Shown: in pieces, positions 16,833 through 26,063 of the stretch
How the letters are laid out: each line of letters begins with the position of its first letter
Numbering within the stretch: the first letter of the stretch is position 1
NCBI GenBank assembly: GCA_017992475.1
Contig: JAGOOO010000005.1
Coordinates: 1-64,000 of the forward strand
Reading direction: 5' to 3'
Origin: Caldisericia bacterium
GTDB taxonomy: Bacteria > Caldisericota > Caldisericia > JAAYUI01
DNA: 64,000 nt
Translations under genes and position numbers: made by a program
Notes under the pieces: generated by a model
Databases searched by the model: none
What the model was told of the DNA's origin: nothing
What the model saw: only the letters and a program-made list of their open reading frames with translations

Positions 16833-17510
16833 ATGAACTCAAGGAACAAGATTCTTGCCAGTTTTGCCCTTGGCGTCCTTGCCGGTCTGGTTCTTTCGGC
16901 AAAAAAGGGGCAGAGGTTACCAATCTCTCACAGGTTCCAGGAACCACTCTCGCAAAAATTCGGGCTTGCGTATTCGGGTGTACTGGCAGGAAAGGTCGAT
17001 AAAAAAATCAGGGAATTTTCAAAAAGGAAACCAGTCTTCAAAAATCCCGCCCTGAACAGACACCTCGACGAATGGATATTGCCAGGTCTTTCGCTCTACC
17101 ACGTTCTCCTTGATGAAATGGTCGACCAGAAGGCAGCACTCCAGGAAACAGAAAGGGTGTTGAGGGCCATTGTCTCGCAGGACAAAAAAATGGTCCTCTT
17201 CAAGAATGCTCCTTCGCCATTTGCAATTCTCAGGGCCTACGTTATTTCCAAGCTCAAGAGCTCCTTCCCGAAAGGCGCATGGGATATAAAAATTGTCTCT
17301 TTCGAAAAAAATGTTGTTGCATTCGACATTTCAAAGTGCTTTTATCAGGAGATGCTCGACTATTTCGGTTCCCCTGAGCTGACAAAAGTCTTCTGCGCGC
17401 TGGATGAAGAGTTGGCCACTCATTTCCCAAAATCAATCACCTTCAAAAGAAAAGGCACCATTGGCAGGGGTGACAAAATCTGCGATTTCAGGTACGAATA
17501 CAGGCAGTAA
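16833..17510 (+). CDS. ATC hydrolase-like protein (L-2-amino-thiazoline-4-carboxylate hydrolase family)
   Basis: A 225-residue protein whose C-terminal half has the family pattern FDISKCFYQEMLDYFGSPEL..VFCALDEELATHFP and GTIGRGDKICDFRY, with conserved cysteines and a final DF(R/H) motif. The family opens thiazoline rings in some species, but most members have unknown substrates. A hydrophobic N-terminus (8-24) may anchor it. It has a strong AAGGAGGG site and is immediately followed, with no gap, by the beta-CASP gene. Confidence 0.7.
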   Translation: MNSRNKILASFALGVLAGLVLSAKKGQRLPISHRFQEPLSQKFGLAYSGVLAGKVDKKIREFSKRKPVFKNPALNRHLDEWILPGLSLYHVLLDEMVDQKAALQETERVLRAIVSQDKKMVLFKNAPSPFAILRAYVISKLKSSFPKGAWDIKIVSFEKNVVAFDISKCFYQEMLDYFGSPELTKVFCALDEELATHFPKSITFKRKGTIGRGDKICDFRYEYRQ

Positions 17511-19112
17511 ATGGTAAAACTTTCCTTCTTTGGTGGCCAAAACGAAATTGGCGGAAACAAGATATTGCTTGAGGACGGTGACACGCGCCTTTTCCTGGAT
17601 TTCGGGCAATCATTCACTGCAGAGGGCAACTTCTTCGATCAGCCTTTCCTTTCCCCGCAAAACACAGATGACCTGAGGCTTGTAGGGGCGATTCCAGATG
17701 TTGACGGCCTCTACAAAAATGCCGGCTACAGAACAATGTATGATGATGAAGGTTTTGTTGGCGTTTGTGGCACCGGCGAACCCAAAAAAATAATGGCCGT
17801 TCTGGTTTCACACGCACACACCGACCACGCCGGTTATCTTGGCATCATCAGGAAAGACATGAAATTTTACGGTTCCAAGATCACAAAAACCTTCCTTGGC
17901 AGGAGAAGGGACATCTCCGAAGGCTGGATGATGAAGTATGATGACGACTCGTTCACAGGCCTTGACGACGGGGAAACATTTGAAGTCGGCTCTGCAAAAA
18001 TAAAACACATTTCTGTTGACCACTCGATCCCAGGTGCTTCAGCGTTCATAATCGAAATGGGCGGGCTCCTGATCGGATACACCGGAGACCTCAGGCTCCA
18101 CGGAAGGCGAAGGGAGCTGACCGAGAAATTTGTCAAAGAGGCTCAAAACGCAAAACTGGACTACCTCTTTTGCGAAGGAACAAGGGTCGATGACGGCAGG
18201 ACTGCCGACCCTGAACTGCAAGCCGAGGAGGCGCATTCACTGCACTCCGAGGAGCAGGTGGCCTCAAAACTCGAAACCATACTGGACAGGGCGAAGGGCA
18301 TGGTCATATATGACGCGTCCCCGGCCGACATGGACAGGATGGACATGGTCATAAGGATTGCATCCCAAAAAGGCAGAAATGTGTTGATTGACGCCAAGAA
18401 GGCGTATCTTGTCCACGGCATCAACCTGCTTTCCGGCCTGTATCCAGAGCTGGAGAAATTTGACAACTGCTCACTCCTGCTGTCCAGAAAAAAAGAGAGA
18501 ATGCCAAAATCTGAAACGACCTCAAAACCTAGGAAAGGGGCCGATCCAGAAAAAGAGGCACGCAAAGATACGCTAAGGGAAGCAGATTTCAACAATCCAG
18601 ACATCTACATCGAAACAAAATACAATGGACGTCTCCCATATGAGAAAGAAATATCCTCTATTTTTGAGGAGTTTCCAAACAACTGCATCCTGCCAAGGAT
18701 CGTCTGGGGGCCAGCGCTCCGCGATGAAATAATAAGGAACCAGGACAACCTCCTGATCTACACAAGCATGGGACCACTCTCCATGATGCATGCCGGAAAG
18801 GGACTAAAGGGCACTTATGTCTACGGCAAGGCGGAACCGTTCAACGAAGAAATGGAAATAAGCTTCAGGAAGCTCGAAAACTGGATCAACCTGTTCGGGA
18901 TGGAGCTGGACTATGCCCACACATCCGGCCACGCAAACAGGCGCGACCTTGAATATATTGTCAACAAGATTGCCCCAAGGTGGTTGCTCCCAATCCACAC
19001 ATGCCACGCAGAAATATTTGACAAATTCTATAAAAGTGCCTGTCACTGGCCCAACGGGGCAAAGGTGGAGCTGGCCAAAGACGGGCCAAGGCTGATAGAA
19101 TCGGAGATCTAG
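17511..19112 (+). CDS. RNase J-like metallo-beta-lactamase / beta-CASP protein
   Basis: A 533-residue hydrolase. The zinc-binding HAHTDHAG is at 101-108, followed by VDHSIPGA, YTGDLRLHG, a beta-CASP domain from about 235, TSGHANRRDLEYIVNKI and a late LLPIHTCH. These are the RNase J / Rv2752c ribonuclease motifs. A charged insertion (about 330-360, rich in K, R and E) is unusual. It could be a second RNase J paralogue or a DNA/RNA hydrolase of unknown target. It directly abuts the ATC-hydrolase-like gene. Confidence 0.8.
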   Translation: MVKLSFFGGQNEIGGNKILLEDGDTRLFLDFGQSFTAEGNFFDQPFLSPQNTDDLRLVGAIPDVDGLYKNAGYRTMYDDEGFVGVCGTGEPKKIMAVLVSHAHTDHAGYLGIIRKDMKFYGSKITKTFLGRRRDISEGWMMKYDDDSFTGLDDGETFEVGSAKIKHISVDHSIPGASAFIIEMGGLLIGYTGDLRLHGRRRELTEKFVKEAQNAKLDYLFCEGTRVDDGRTADPELQAEEAHSLHSEEQVASKLETILDRAKGMVIYDASPADMDRMDMVIRIASQKGRNVLIDAKKAYLVHGINLLSGLYPELEKFDNCSLLLSRKKERMPKSETTSKPRKGADPEKEARKDTLREADFNNPDIYIETKYNGRLPYEKEISSIFEEFPNNCILPRIVWGPALRDEIIRNQDNLLIYTSMGPLSMMHAGKGLKGTYVYGKAEPFNEEMEISFRKLENWINLFGMELDYAHTSGHANRRDLEYIVNKIAPRWLLPIHTCHAEIFDKFYKSACHWPNGAKVELAKDGPRLIESEI

Positions 19113-19158
19113 GTTTTGTTGGTTACATTTCGTTAACTACGTTTTAGTCTTCTCGTTG

Positions 19159-19174
19159 TATAGTTTTGACTATG
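19159..19174 (+). promoter_or_regulatory. -10 box close to the start of the first M6 protease
   Basis: TATAGT (19159-19164) ends seven bases before the ATG at 19172, and no ribosome site is present, so a leaderless mRNA is likely. No good -35 box is seen. Confidence 0.5.
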
Positions 19175-20914
19175 AGAGGGAAACAAACAGTAACAGCAAT
19201 CATTTGTCTCGTCGTTGTCTTAATTACACCATCCCATATTGGGAATGCAAAAAAAATTGACATTTCACACATGCCTTTACCGCAGCTTAGAGAAGCAATC
19301 CTTCAAAATAATGGCCAGTTGCCACCAGAACTTATATCAACACCCCACAAACAGTTTAGGAGTGTTGGCACACAAAAAATCCTTGTCCTTCCTTTGATGT
19401 TTGAAGATCTTAAGCCAGTATTATCATTGGATATCATCAGGGACATAATGCTGACTGGCAAAAATTCGATAGATAAATTTTACCAAGCCTCTTCTTATGG
19501 AAAATCCTTTGTCAGTTTTGGCAAACCGCAGGTGCCAGACTGGATGATGATGCCATCGTCCCTTTTTTCATATTCTGATATAGAGGACTTATTTAAAGAT
19601 GGGTTGGAAACTGCCAAGGAAAATGGCATTGATTTCACAGAGTTCGATGAGGATGAAAACGGGTATCCTGATCTTGTTATTTTTTTGTGGCCTGGCGTTT
19701 CATACACATGCGGTGGTTACATGCCGGGCAACTTTTCAGTTGATCTGGACAATTACACAGCAATTAGTTGCTGCGAGGATGCAGGAGAAAGTAGATCCAG
19801 TTTTCCAGTGATAGTAATGTACCACGAGATTTTTCATGGAATGGGTGATCTTTTCGATCTCTATGATTATAACTACAAGAACGTAAATGCAGGCGGATGG
19901 GACCTGATGGGTGAGGGCGTCTACATGGGTTATTGCGGTCTTAGTGCGTTTTCAAGATGGAAGGCTGGCTGGCTTGATATAGAAACAATAGACAAACCTG
20001 GAACCTATATGGTTGATGATCTGAATGGTGATGGCCAACACAAGGCATACAGAATAAACATGCCTGGGTCAAAAACAGAGTGGTTGCTTGTTGAAAATCG
20101 GCAAAAGACAGGTGGAGATTCATTTCACCAGGGAGTCCCAAACCAGGGTCTTGTTTTCTGGCATGTGGATGATAGCAGACCATATGAACATCGCTTTAAC
20201 ACCACAAAAGGTGCGCTTATAACACCAGGGATATGTGTCCTTTGCCCAGAGCCAGATGATTTTTACAAACAAAACTCGGCTTATGGTTCAAACTATTCAA
20301 GAACTTCCCTGACATTCCAGACTCCAGCGAAACCATTGCCATACAGCCTAGATCCAACTGCCCCAATGATTAAGATTACCAACATATCAAAATCAGGGCC
20401 AACAATGACTTTTGATCTTGATTATGAAAGACCTATAAAATCTGTTCTCGTGACCCAAAAAGAGGTATCTTTCGGAAAAGTTAGAAAAGGTGAAATAGTT
20501 ACATCATCTATAAATTTCAAAAATGCAGGAAGAGGCAATCTTGTAGTAAGGCTTAATGTTTACGAGGCCGATTGGTTAAAAATTGACAGAAACAGCTTTA
20601 TCGGCAATGATGAGGACATTATAATGACTTGTAACACCAAGCGGTTAGAAATTGGAACACATAAAGGTTCGATTGAATATTCAGGCAAAGATGTCGATGG
20701 AAGCATAATTGTAAAAGTTGAAGTCATCCCAGAACTCGGCGATGTTAATGCTGATGGGTACGTTAATTCCAAAGACGTTGAATTGATGGAAAAAGCTTTC
20801 GGCAAAACAAAAGATGACCTTAAGTTTGACCCAAAATGTGATCTGAATGAGGATGGAATAATTAATGGCTTTGATTTAATTATACTGGCAAAACATATGC
20901 CCATAACAGCATAA
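19172..20914 (+). CDS. Secreted M6-type metalloprotease with dockerin (paralogue 1)
   Basis: A 580-residue secreted protein: signal peptide, short propeptide (MPLPQLREAI..NNGQLPPEL), M6 (immune inhibitor A-like) catalytic domain with HEIFH at 218-222 followed by GMGDLFDLYDY and GGWDLMGEG, a BACON/HYDIN-like beta domain (about 415-500, EVSFGKVRKGEIV), and a C-terminal type I dockerin with two calcium loops, DVNADGYVNSKD and DLNEDGIINGFD. It should degrade external proteins and dock to a cohesin, though none is in the window. Shares order and motifs with the genes at 26064 and 27924. Confidence 0.85.
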   Translation: MRGKQTVTAIICLVVVLITPSHIGNAKKIDISHMPLPQLREAILQNNGQLPPELISTPHKQFRSVGTQKILVLPLMFEDLKPVLSLDIIRDIMLTGKNSIDKFYQASSYGKSFVSFGKPQVPDWMMMPSSLFSYSDIEDLFKDGLETAKENGIDFTEFDEDENGYPDLVIFLWPGVSYTCGGYMPGNFSVDLDNYTAISCCEDAGESRSSFPVIVMYHEIFHGMGDLFDLYDYNYKNVNAGGWDLMGEGVYMGYCGLSAFSRWKAGWLDIETIDKPGTYMVDDLNGDGQHKAYRINMPGSKTEWLLVENRQKTGGDSFHQGVPNQGLVFWHVDDSRPYEHRFNTTKGALITPGICVLCPEPDDFYKQNSAYGSNYSRTSLTFQTPAKPLPYSLDPTAPMIKITNISKSGPTMTFDLDYERPIKSVLVTQKEVSFGKVRKGEIVTSSINFKNAGRGNLVVRLNVYEADWLKIDRNSFIGNDEDIIMTCNTKRLEIGTHKGSIEYSGKDVDGSIIVKVEVIPELGDVNADGYVNSKDVELMEKAFGKTKDDLKFDPKCDLNEDGIINGFDLIILAKHMPITA

Positions 20915-20938
20915 CCAATTTCAATCACCTGTATTTAA

Positions 20939-20972
20939 TTAAAAAGGCCCCTTTTCAGGGGCCTTTTTAATT
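20939..20972. terminator. Bidirectional intrinsic terminator
   Basis: Stem AAAAAGGCCCC (20941-20951), loop TTTTCA, GGGGCCTTTTT (20958-20968). It lies between the convergent ends of the protease gene and the giant surface-protein gene and has a T-tract in both directions. Confidence 0.92.
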
Positions 20973-20990
20973 ATTTGAATACAATAAAGT

Positions 20991-23900
20991 CTACTTTATA
21001 CGGAGCTTTCTCCTGACAATAGTTGTCCTGGCCTGGAAATCAACGCACTTTATCAGGACCTCGTAGTCTCCTGGTGTCTGGTAGGTGTGTTTCACCGTGG
21101 TCACAGATTCCCCGTCAAGACCGTTTGTTGAAGTTTTTGGAGAGCCGTCGCCCCAATCAACCATCACGTCATAGGGTGAAACTCCACCCTGCGGTTTGTA
21201 GGAAAGCTCGATCTCTCCACCGATTTTGCCCTCGTTTGTTTTCAGGTCTATTCCCTTCCACGATGTCCAGAGATAGAGTTCCTTTGAAGAAACCTCTTTT
21301 GGCAATATAAGCACTGAGGCCTGGTCAATAACTGGCTCAAGCTCTTTGGAAGTGGCCGTTGCGATATTTGTGATGACAAGGCCGGAGGATGGTACAACGA
21401 TCCCTGGCTTGAGTTTGAAGACAAGCTCATACTGTCTGGATTCACCTGGTGATAGGACACCAACAATAAAGATGGCCCTTGTTGTGGAAATGACACCGGT
21501 CGGTATGGACGAGACAAACTGGAGGTTGTTCGGGAAAACATCATAAAGTGTGACGTCTGTTGAAGGCAGTTTGCCACTATTCCTGACAGTTATTGTATAT
21601 ACAATAAATTCATTTGAGAAGGCCTGAGATTTTCTGGCTCTTTTTACTACTTCGATTATCGGCTGATTCTCCGATATAGTTGCTATTATACAACATTCAT
21701 TGCTGGTTGCCGAACCATTTGTTGTGTTGCCAGCAAAATACGCTGTATTACAAATTGTTTTGTCCCTGAGTGAATAACCAATTTTGGCCTGGAATTGAAA
21801 AGTCTGTTCGGTCGGAACACCAAGTGTTACATACATGATTGCGTAAATACCGCCGTAATTATTGTCAAACCATGTGAGATGCGGTGTACCAGCTGAATCG
21901 ATCTGCATCATTGGTGCTCTAGTGAAACCACTACTCTTTGAGACAATGACCCCAGGGGAGTTTTTGTGGTGGTTTGCACCTGTAATGTATGGTGAATTGT
22001 CTGCGCCAACCCACTTGCTGTTTGCATTGTCCCACTTAACAAACACAATTGTGTCACCATAATTTGAAGAGAGTGAGTAATCCATCCAAGTGATGTATGG
22101 TCTGTTTGCAGAATCCAGTTTGAGATTCGGTTGCACCGATGCAGCAAGCGTTCTTGAGACCTCTATGTCAAAAGGCTGAACAGAAGCAAGCGGCCAGTAA
22201 ACCGAGCCATTGGCACCCATCCAGTTTCCATATCCTGGATTGTACTCCACATAGAAAATCCCTGCCAAACCATATGTGTCATCAGTCCAAGCAATATGAG
22301 GCCTTCCATCAGAGCCAATGTCAAGCGAGGCTTGATCAGAATATCCAGAGTTCCTGCTCACATTGGCATTTCCAACTAGTGGATTGAAGGTGGTGCCACC
22401 TGCCGTCACCCAATTGCCAACAATAGTACTCCAACTGACATAATAAATGTCTCCGTATTCCACACATGTATTGTCAGTCCAGGCAATATGTGGAAGATTT
22501 TGATACAATTCAAAGGATGGATCGAAAGAGTGGCATGTATTTCTGCTAACGTTAATGTCCAATGGCTGGATTCCTGCTGGATTGTAAATAGATCCTGCTG
22601 CACCCACCCAGTTCATGATCGATTGGTCCCACTTCACATACATGATTTCTTCATTCAGGTAAGATGCATCCGACCACACGATGTTAGGTATCCCAAAGCT
22701 ATCAAGTCTAAGCTGTGGGGAAACCGAATAGTTCGAATTCCTGGAAACATTTATATCCAGAGGTTGTCCACCACCAGGGTTGTAAACAGAATTCCCAGCA
22801 CCCACCCAGTCTTTTATTGTATCATTCCAGTGCACATAAAAAATATCTTTGTACTGGGAGGAATAGGAGTTCTCTTCCCATGCGATATACGGCATATCAT
22901 TCGAGTCAAGAACAAGAGAGGGTTTTTTGGAATCAAGAGGGTTGCGGCTAATATTTATGTCTAATGGCTGGACGGCATTGCCAGGTATGTAAATAGACCC
23001 ATTGGCTCCCACCCATTGCAATTTTATATGATCCCACTTTACATAATAAATATCAAAATTGCCATTGACTTTGCATGCCCAACAGAGATGCGGCACACCT
23101 TTAGAGTCTATGGCAATCGAAGGGTCTTCGGAACTCCAAATATCTTCACTAATATTGATTTCTTTTGGCTGCGTCGATTTCTTTGGATCAAAGAACATGT
23201 TCTCGGTTCCAACCCATTTCAAACCAGCATTCCATCTCAATTTAGTGCCACCAGGCGCAAGATGCGGAGGATCGCCCCAAATCCAATTGGAACTTCCATT
23301 TGGGGAATAGGCAAGACCACTTTGGGTGGCAGAATCACCAACATAAAAAGTGTCCTGCGGGATCGTATCATATATGAAACCACCGACTGGGACATCGTCT
23401 GGATTATCCATTTTCCAGTTGATCTGATAGGTTATTGTAGAGCCTGAATTGACCTTTTTGCCACAATCATCAAACGATCCATCACCATTCACATCTACAG
23501 ACTTTATAAGATTGACTGTATACGGACGCGGGGTCCCCCCGCTACTACCGCCACCGCCATCACCGCCATCATCGCCTCCACCATCATCAGGATTTTTCTC
23601 ACTTACAACATACACTGTATTTGTATAGATCGGTATACCCTCATCTTGGCTGTGGGTGAAGCTTCCTTTGTTCTCAATCTGTATCGTATCTTCACCATCA
23701 AGCAGTTTAACTGAGAAAAATACGTCAATTGAAGTGGTACCATCCGCAATAAACCACCTGAGAACCGTACCGGCTGGTGTTCCATCTGCAGGTTCACCAG
23801 GAACCCAGTTAGCACCACCATCTAATGAGTAGGACATGCTTGTAACTGGGACTGCCCCCTGAACATATTCAGTACCATTGGGCACAACATCAAAAACATA

Positions 23901-25670
23901 AGCATCTACAAGATTTTCCCCATTTGGATTTTCAAAGATCCAAGACAATCTGAAGTGTATAGTCGTCCCAAAGTAAACAGCTTCGCCTGTATCATCATAA
24001 ATGCCGTCACCATCAGTATCTACACCTTTTGTAAAAGTGAAGGTGCCAGTAAAAGCATCATGCCAGTGCACATACATTGTCTCAAACTTGTTTTGGGTTG
24101 AGCAAGATTCATCTTCATCTTCCTCGTTGCCACAATCAAATCTTGGAGGTGCCACAACAGAATTTGGTGAATCACTCAAGCTATTTTGTGAGGCAACCTC
24201 TTTATTGCCAATGTTCTTTTTCAGACATTCATTATCAAGTGGATACGATCTGTCCTCCCACACAATGTGCGGTGCATCCGATGAATCAAGCGCAAGGCAC
24301 GGGAAAAGTGAACTACCCTTATTCTTGCTCACATTTGAATTTGTGTTTGTGTACTGGTCCCCATCTGGATAGTACCAGCCCGAGAGAGATGGTTTCCAGT
24401 AGGTATAAATGATTTCGGAAACACCATCATTGGTATTTACATACCAGACCAGGTGTGGGTCATTTTTGGAATCAAGCACCAATTTTGGGTGTTTTGATCC
24501 GACTGAGCTGTCCGAAACCAATGCATTCGCACAATTGATAGGATTGTAAGTGCTCCCGTTTGCGCCCACCCAGCTATTTCCATTCCAACGCGCATAAAGA
24601 ATTTCACCAATACCAACCGTGCAGGTCGCCTCCTGCCATGCGATATTTGGTCTGCCATTTGAATCCAAGTCAAGTGACGGAGCCCTGGAATCACCAATAT
24701 TGTTGCTCATATTGGCATTTGCACCCGTTGAAGCATCATAGGCAGAACCGTTTGCACCTACCCAGGAGGCCCCATTCCATCTTGCATACATTATCTCATA
24801 GTTGGTTTTTGAATTTGTTTGATATGACTGATCGGCCCATGCAAGGTGAAGTGTATTTGTTGATTTGTCTATCTTTAGTGATGGCTCCACCGAAAGACCG
24901 CTGTTGTTTGACACGATCCCATGGCAGAAGGGACCATTTGCCTTATACTCGCTTCCATCAACGCAGGCCCATCTATGATTTGTCTCGTCCCATTTTACAC
25001 AAAGAATCTCGGCATTGCCATATTCAGTGTCTGTCCATGCAATAAAGGGGATATTATTTGAATCGAGATCGAAAGTTGGCTGACAGGATGTCCCGGTATT
25101 CAAACAAACATCAGCGTTGCTTCCATTATACTTGGTGTGATCTGCCCTTGCCCAGCCTGGACCAGACGGAAGACCCGGTTCCCAATATACATAGAATATA
25201 TCAGCATCATTACCTGTTTCATCGACCCACACAATGTGCGGACGGTCATTTGTGTCCAGAACGATCTTTGGCATTACAGAATCTTTTATATTGTAGCTGA
25301 CGTTTATATCTGCCGGCTGATCTTCAGGCTCCACTGATGGGTCATAAACAGACCCGCTGGCACCAACCCAGTTCTTTTTGACGGGGTCCCATTTAACATA
25401 CATGATTTCATAAGTGCCAAATTTGGTTTCATGGTTATCCTGCCAAACAACGTGTGGTATACCATGAGAATCTACCGCAATACATGGGCGTTTTGAATTA
25501 CCAATATTCCTGCTGATATTTATATCATAAGGCTGGGTATTATTCGTAGGAATGTACTTGGAATTATTCGCACCTGCCCAACCCAAAAAAGCAGATGAAA
25601 TAGGTACAAAAACCGTAGTCGAAACAGTGGCCACGATAAAAGACATCATCGCCACAATAAGCTTTTTCAT
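20991..25670 (-). CDS. Giant secreted surface protein with two propellers, DUF11-like and PKD domains
   Basis: A 1559-residue exported protein. After the signal peptide come 14 copies of a repeat of about 65 residues, of the form WVGAnGSxYnP...DINVSRN...PsLxLDSnxxPHIAWxD..EIxYVKWD, in two groups of seven: about residues 28-500 and 817-1283. Seven repeats fit one seven-bladed propeller each. Between and after them are DUF11-like domains (about 543-700, from 715, and 1336-1460), a Gly/Asp-rich linker near 705, and a C-terminal PKD-like domain (about 1467-1559, VMVDWGDGSP). The second propeller interrupts the second DUF11-like domain. The last 220 residues resemble the end of the broken gene at 35909-38472. 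It probably binds surfaces or polymers. Confidence 0.75.
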   Translation of the reverse strand: MKKLIVAMMSFIVATVSTTVFVPISSAFLGWAGANNSKYIPTNNTQPYDINISRNIGNSKRPCIAVDSHGIPHVVWQDNHETKFGTYEIMYVKWDPVKKNWVGASGSVYDPSVEPEDQPADINVSYNIKDSVMPKIVLDTNDRPHIVWVDETGNDADIFYVYWEPGLPSGPGWARADHTKYNGSNADVCLNTGTSCQPTFDLDSNNIPFIAWTDTEYGNAEILCVKWDETNHRWACVDGSEYKANGPFCHGIVSNNSGLSVEPSLKIDKSTNTLHLAWADQSYQTNSKTNYEIMYARWNGASWVGANGSAYDASTGANANMSNNIGDSRAPSLDLDSNGRPNIAWQEATCTVGIGEILYARWNGNSWVGANGSTYNPINCANALVSDSSVGSKHPKLVLDSKNDPHLVWYVNTNDGVSEIIYTYWKPSLSGWYYPDGDQYTNTNSNVSKNKGSSLFPCLALDSSDAPHIVWEDRSYPLDNECLKKNIGNKEVASQNSLSDSPNSVVAPPRFDCGNEEDEDESCSTQNKFETMYVHWHDAFTGTFTFTKGVDTDGDGIYDDTGEAVYFGTTIHFRLSWIFENPNGENLVDAYVFDVVPNGTEYVQGAVPVTSMSYSLDGGANWVPGEPADGTPAGTVLRWFIADGTTSIDVFFSVKLLDGEDTIQIENKGSFTHSQDEGIPIYTNTVYVVSEKNPDDGGGDDGGDGGGGSSGGTPRPYTVNLIKSVDVNGDGSFDDCGKKVNSGSTITYQINWKMDNPDDVPVGGFIYDTIPQDTFYVGDSATQSGLAYSPNGSSNWIWGDPPHLAPGGTKLRWNAGLKWVGTENMFFDPKKSTQPKEINISEDIWSSEDPSIAIDSKGVPHLCWACKVNGNFDIYYVKWDHIKLQWVGANGSIYIPGNAVQPLDINISRNPLDSKKPSLVLDSNDMPYIAWEENSYSSQYKDIFYVHWNDTIKDWVGAGNSVYNPGGGQPLDINVSRNSNYSVSPQLRLDSFGIPNIVWSDASYLNEEIMYVKWDQSIMNWVGAAGSIYNPAGIQPLDINVSRNTCHSFDPSFELYQNLPHIAWTDNTCVEYGDIYYVSWSTIVGNWVTAGGTTFNPLVGNANVSRNSGYSDQASLDIGSDGRPHIAWTDDTYGLAGIFYVEYNPGYGNWMGANGSVYWPLASVQPFDIEVSRTLAASVQPNLKLDSANRPYITWMDYSLSSNYGDTIVFVKWDNANSKWVGADNSPYITGANHHKNSPGVIVSKSSGFTRAPMMQIDSAGTPHLTWFDNNYGGIYAIMYVTLGVPTEQTFQFQAKIGYSLRDKTICNTAYFAGNTTNGSATSNECCIIATISENQPIIEVVKRARKSQAFSNEFIVYTITVRNSGKLPSTDVTLYDVFPNNLQFVSSIPTGVISTTRAIFIVGVLSPGESRQYELVFKLKPGIVVPSSGLVITNIATATSKELEPVIDQASVLILPKEVSSKELYLWTSWKGIDLKTNEGKIGGEIELSYKPQGGVSPYDVMVDWGDGSPKTSTNGLDGESVTTVKHTYQTPGDYEVLIKCVDFQARTTIVRRKLRIK

Positions 25671-26063
25671 AACTCCTCCATATATAAATTAAAATCTTTA
25701 ACCATATTATTGAATATAGTAATTTTTGTCAACTATTTTTTTATATTTTTTCAATGTTTAATCATATAAATAATACGTATTAAATCAGATTTATGTGAAG
25801 GTTATTATATATAATATTCATTATCTATATGAATAATATAGACCCAATGAATGTTTTAATATTTTAGATATATTTATTTAGAATAATTTAATGTATTATT
25901 TTTTCGGTATTTACCAGAAATTGATAAAAAATGATTTTTTCTTTTCCAGAAGCATTTTATCCAGTTTTTTCAGTTACCTTCGACCTGTATATTTGTTATT
26001 TTCGACAAATTGACTTAACAATCATTGGTTTTCAAAAAAACGCCCAAGGGGTAAATTGGAGTT
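25671..26063. other. AT-rich divergent intergenic region
   Basis: 393 bases of extremely AT-rich DNA between the divergent giant surface gene and the second protease. An inverted repeat TATTCAT (25815-25821) / ATGAATA (25829-25835) is present, and many TATAAT-like boxes, none of which stands out. TAAATT (26052-26057) ends six bases before the protease ATG. No gene is seen. Confidence 0.5.

Noticed and set aside
25671-26063. Replication origin in the AT-rich region
   Set aside because: There are no DnaA boxes (TTATCCACA or close variants) and no dnaA, dnaN or parAB nearby. High AT content alone is common in this organism's spacers.
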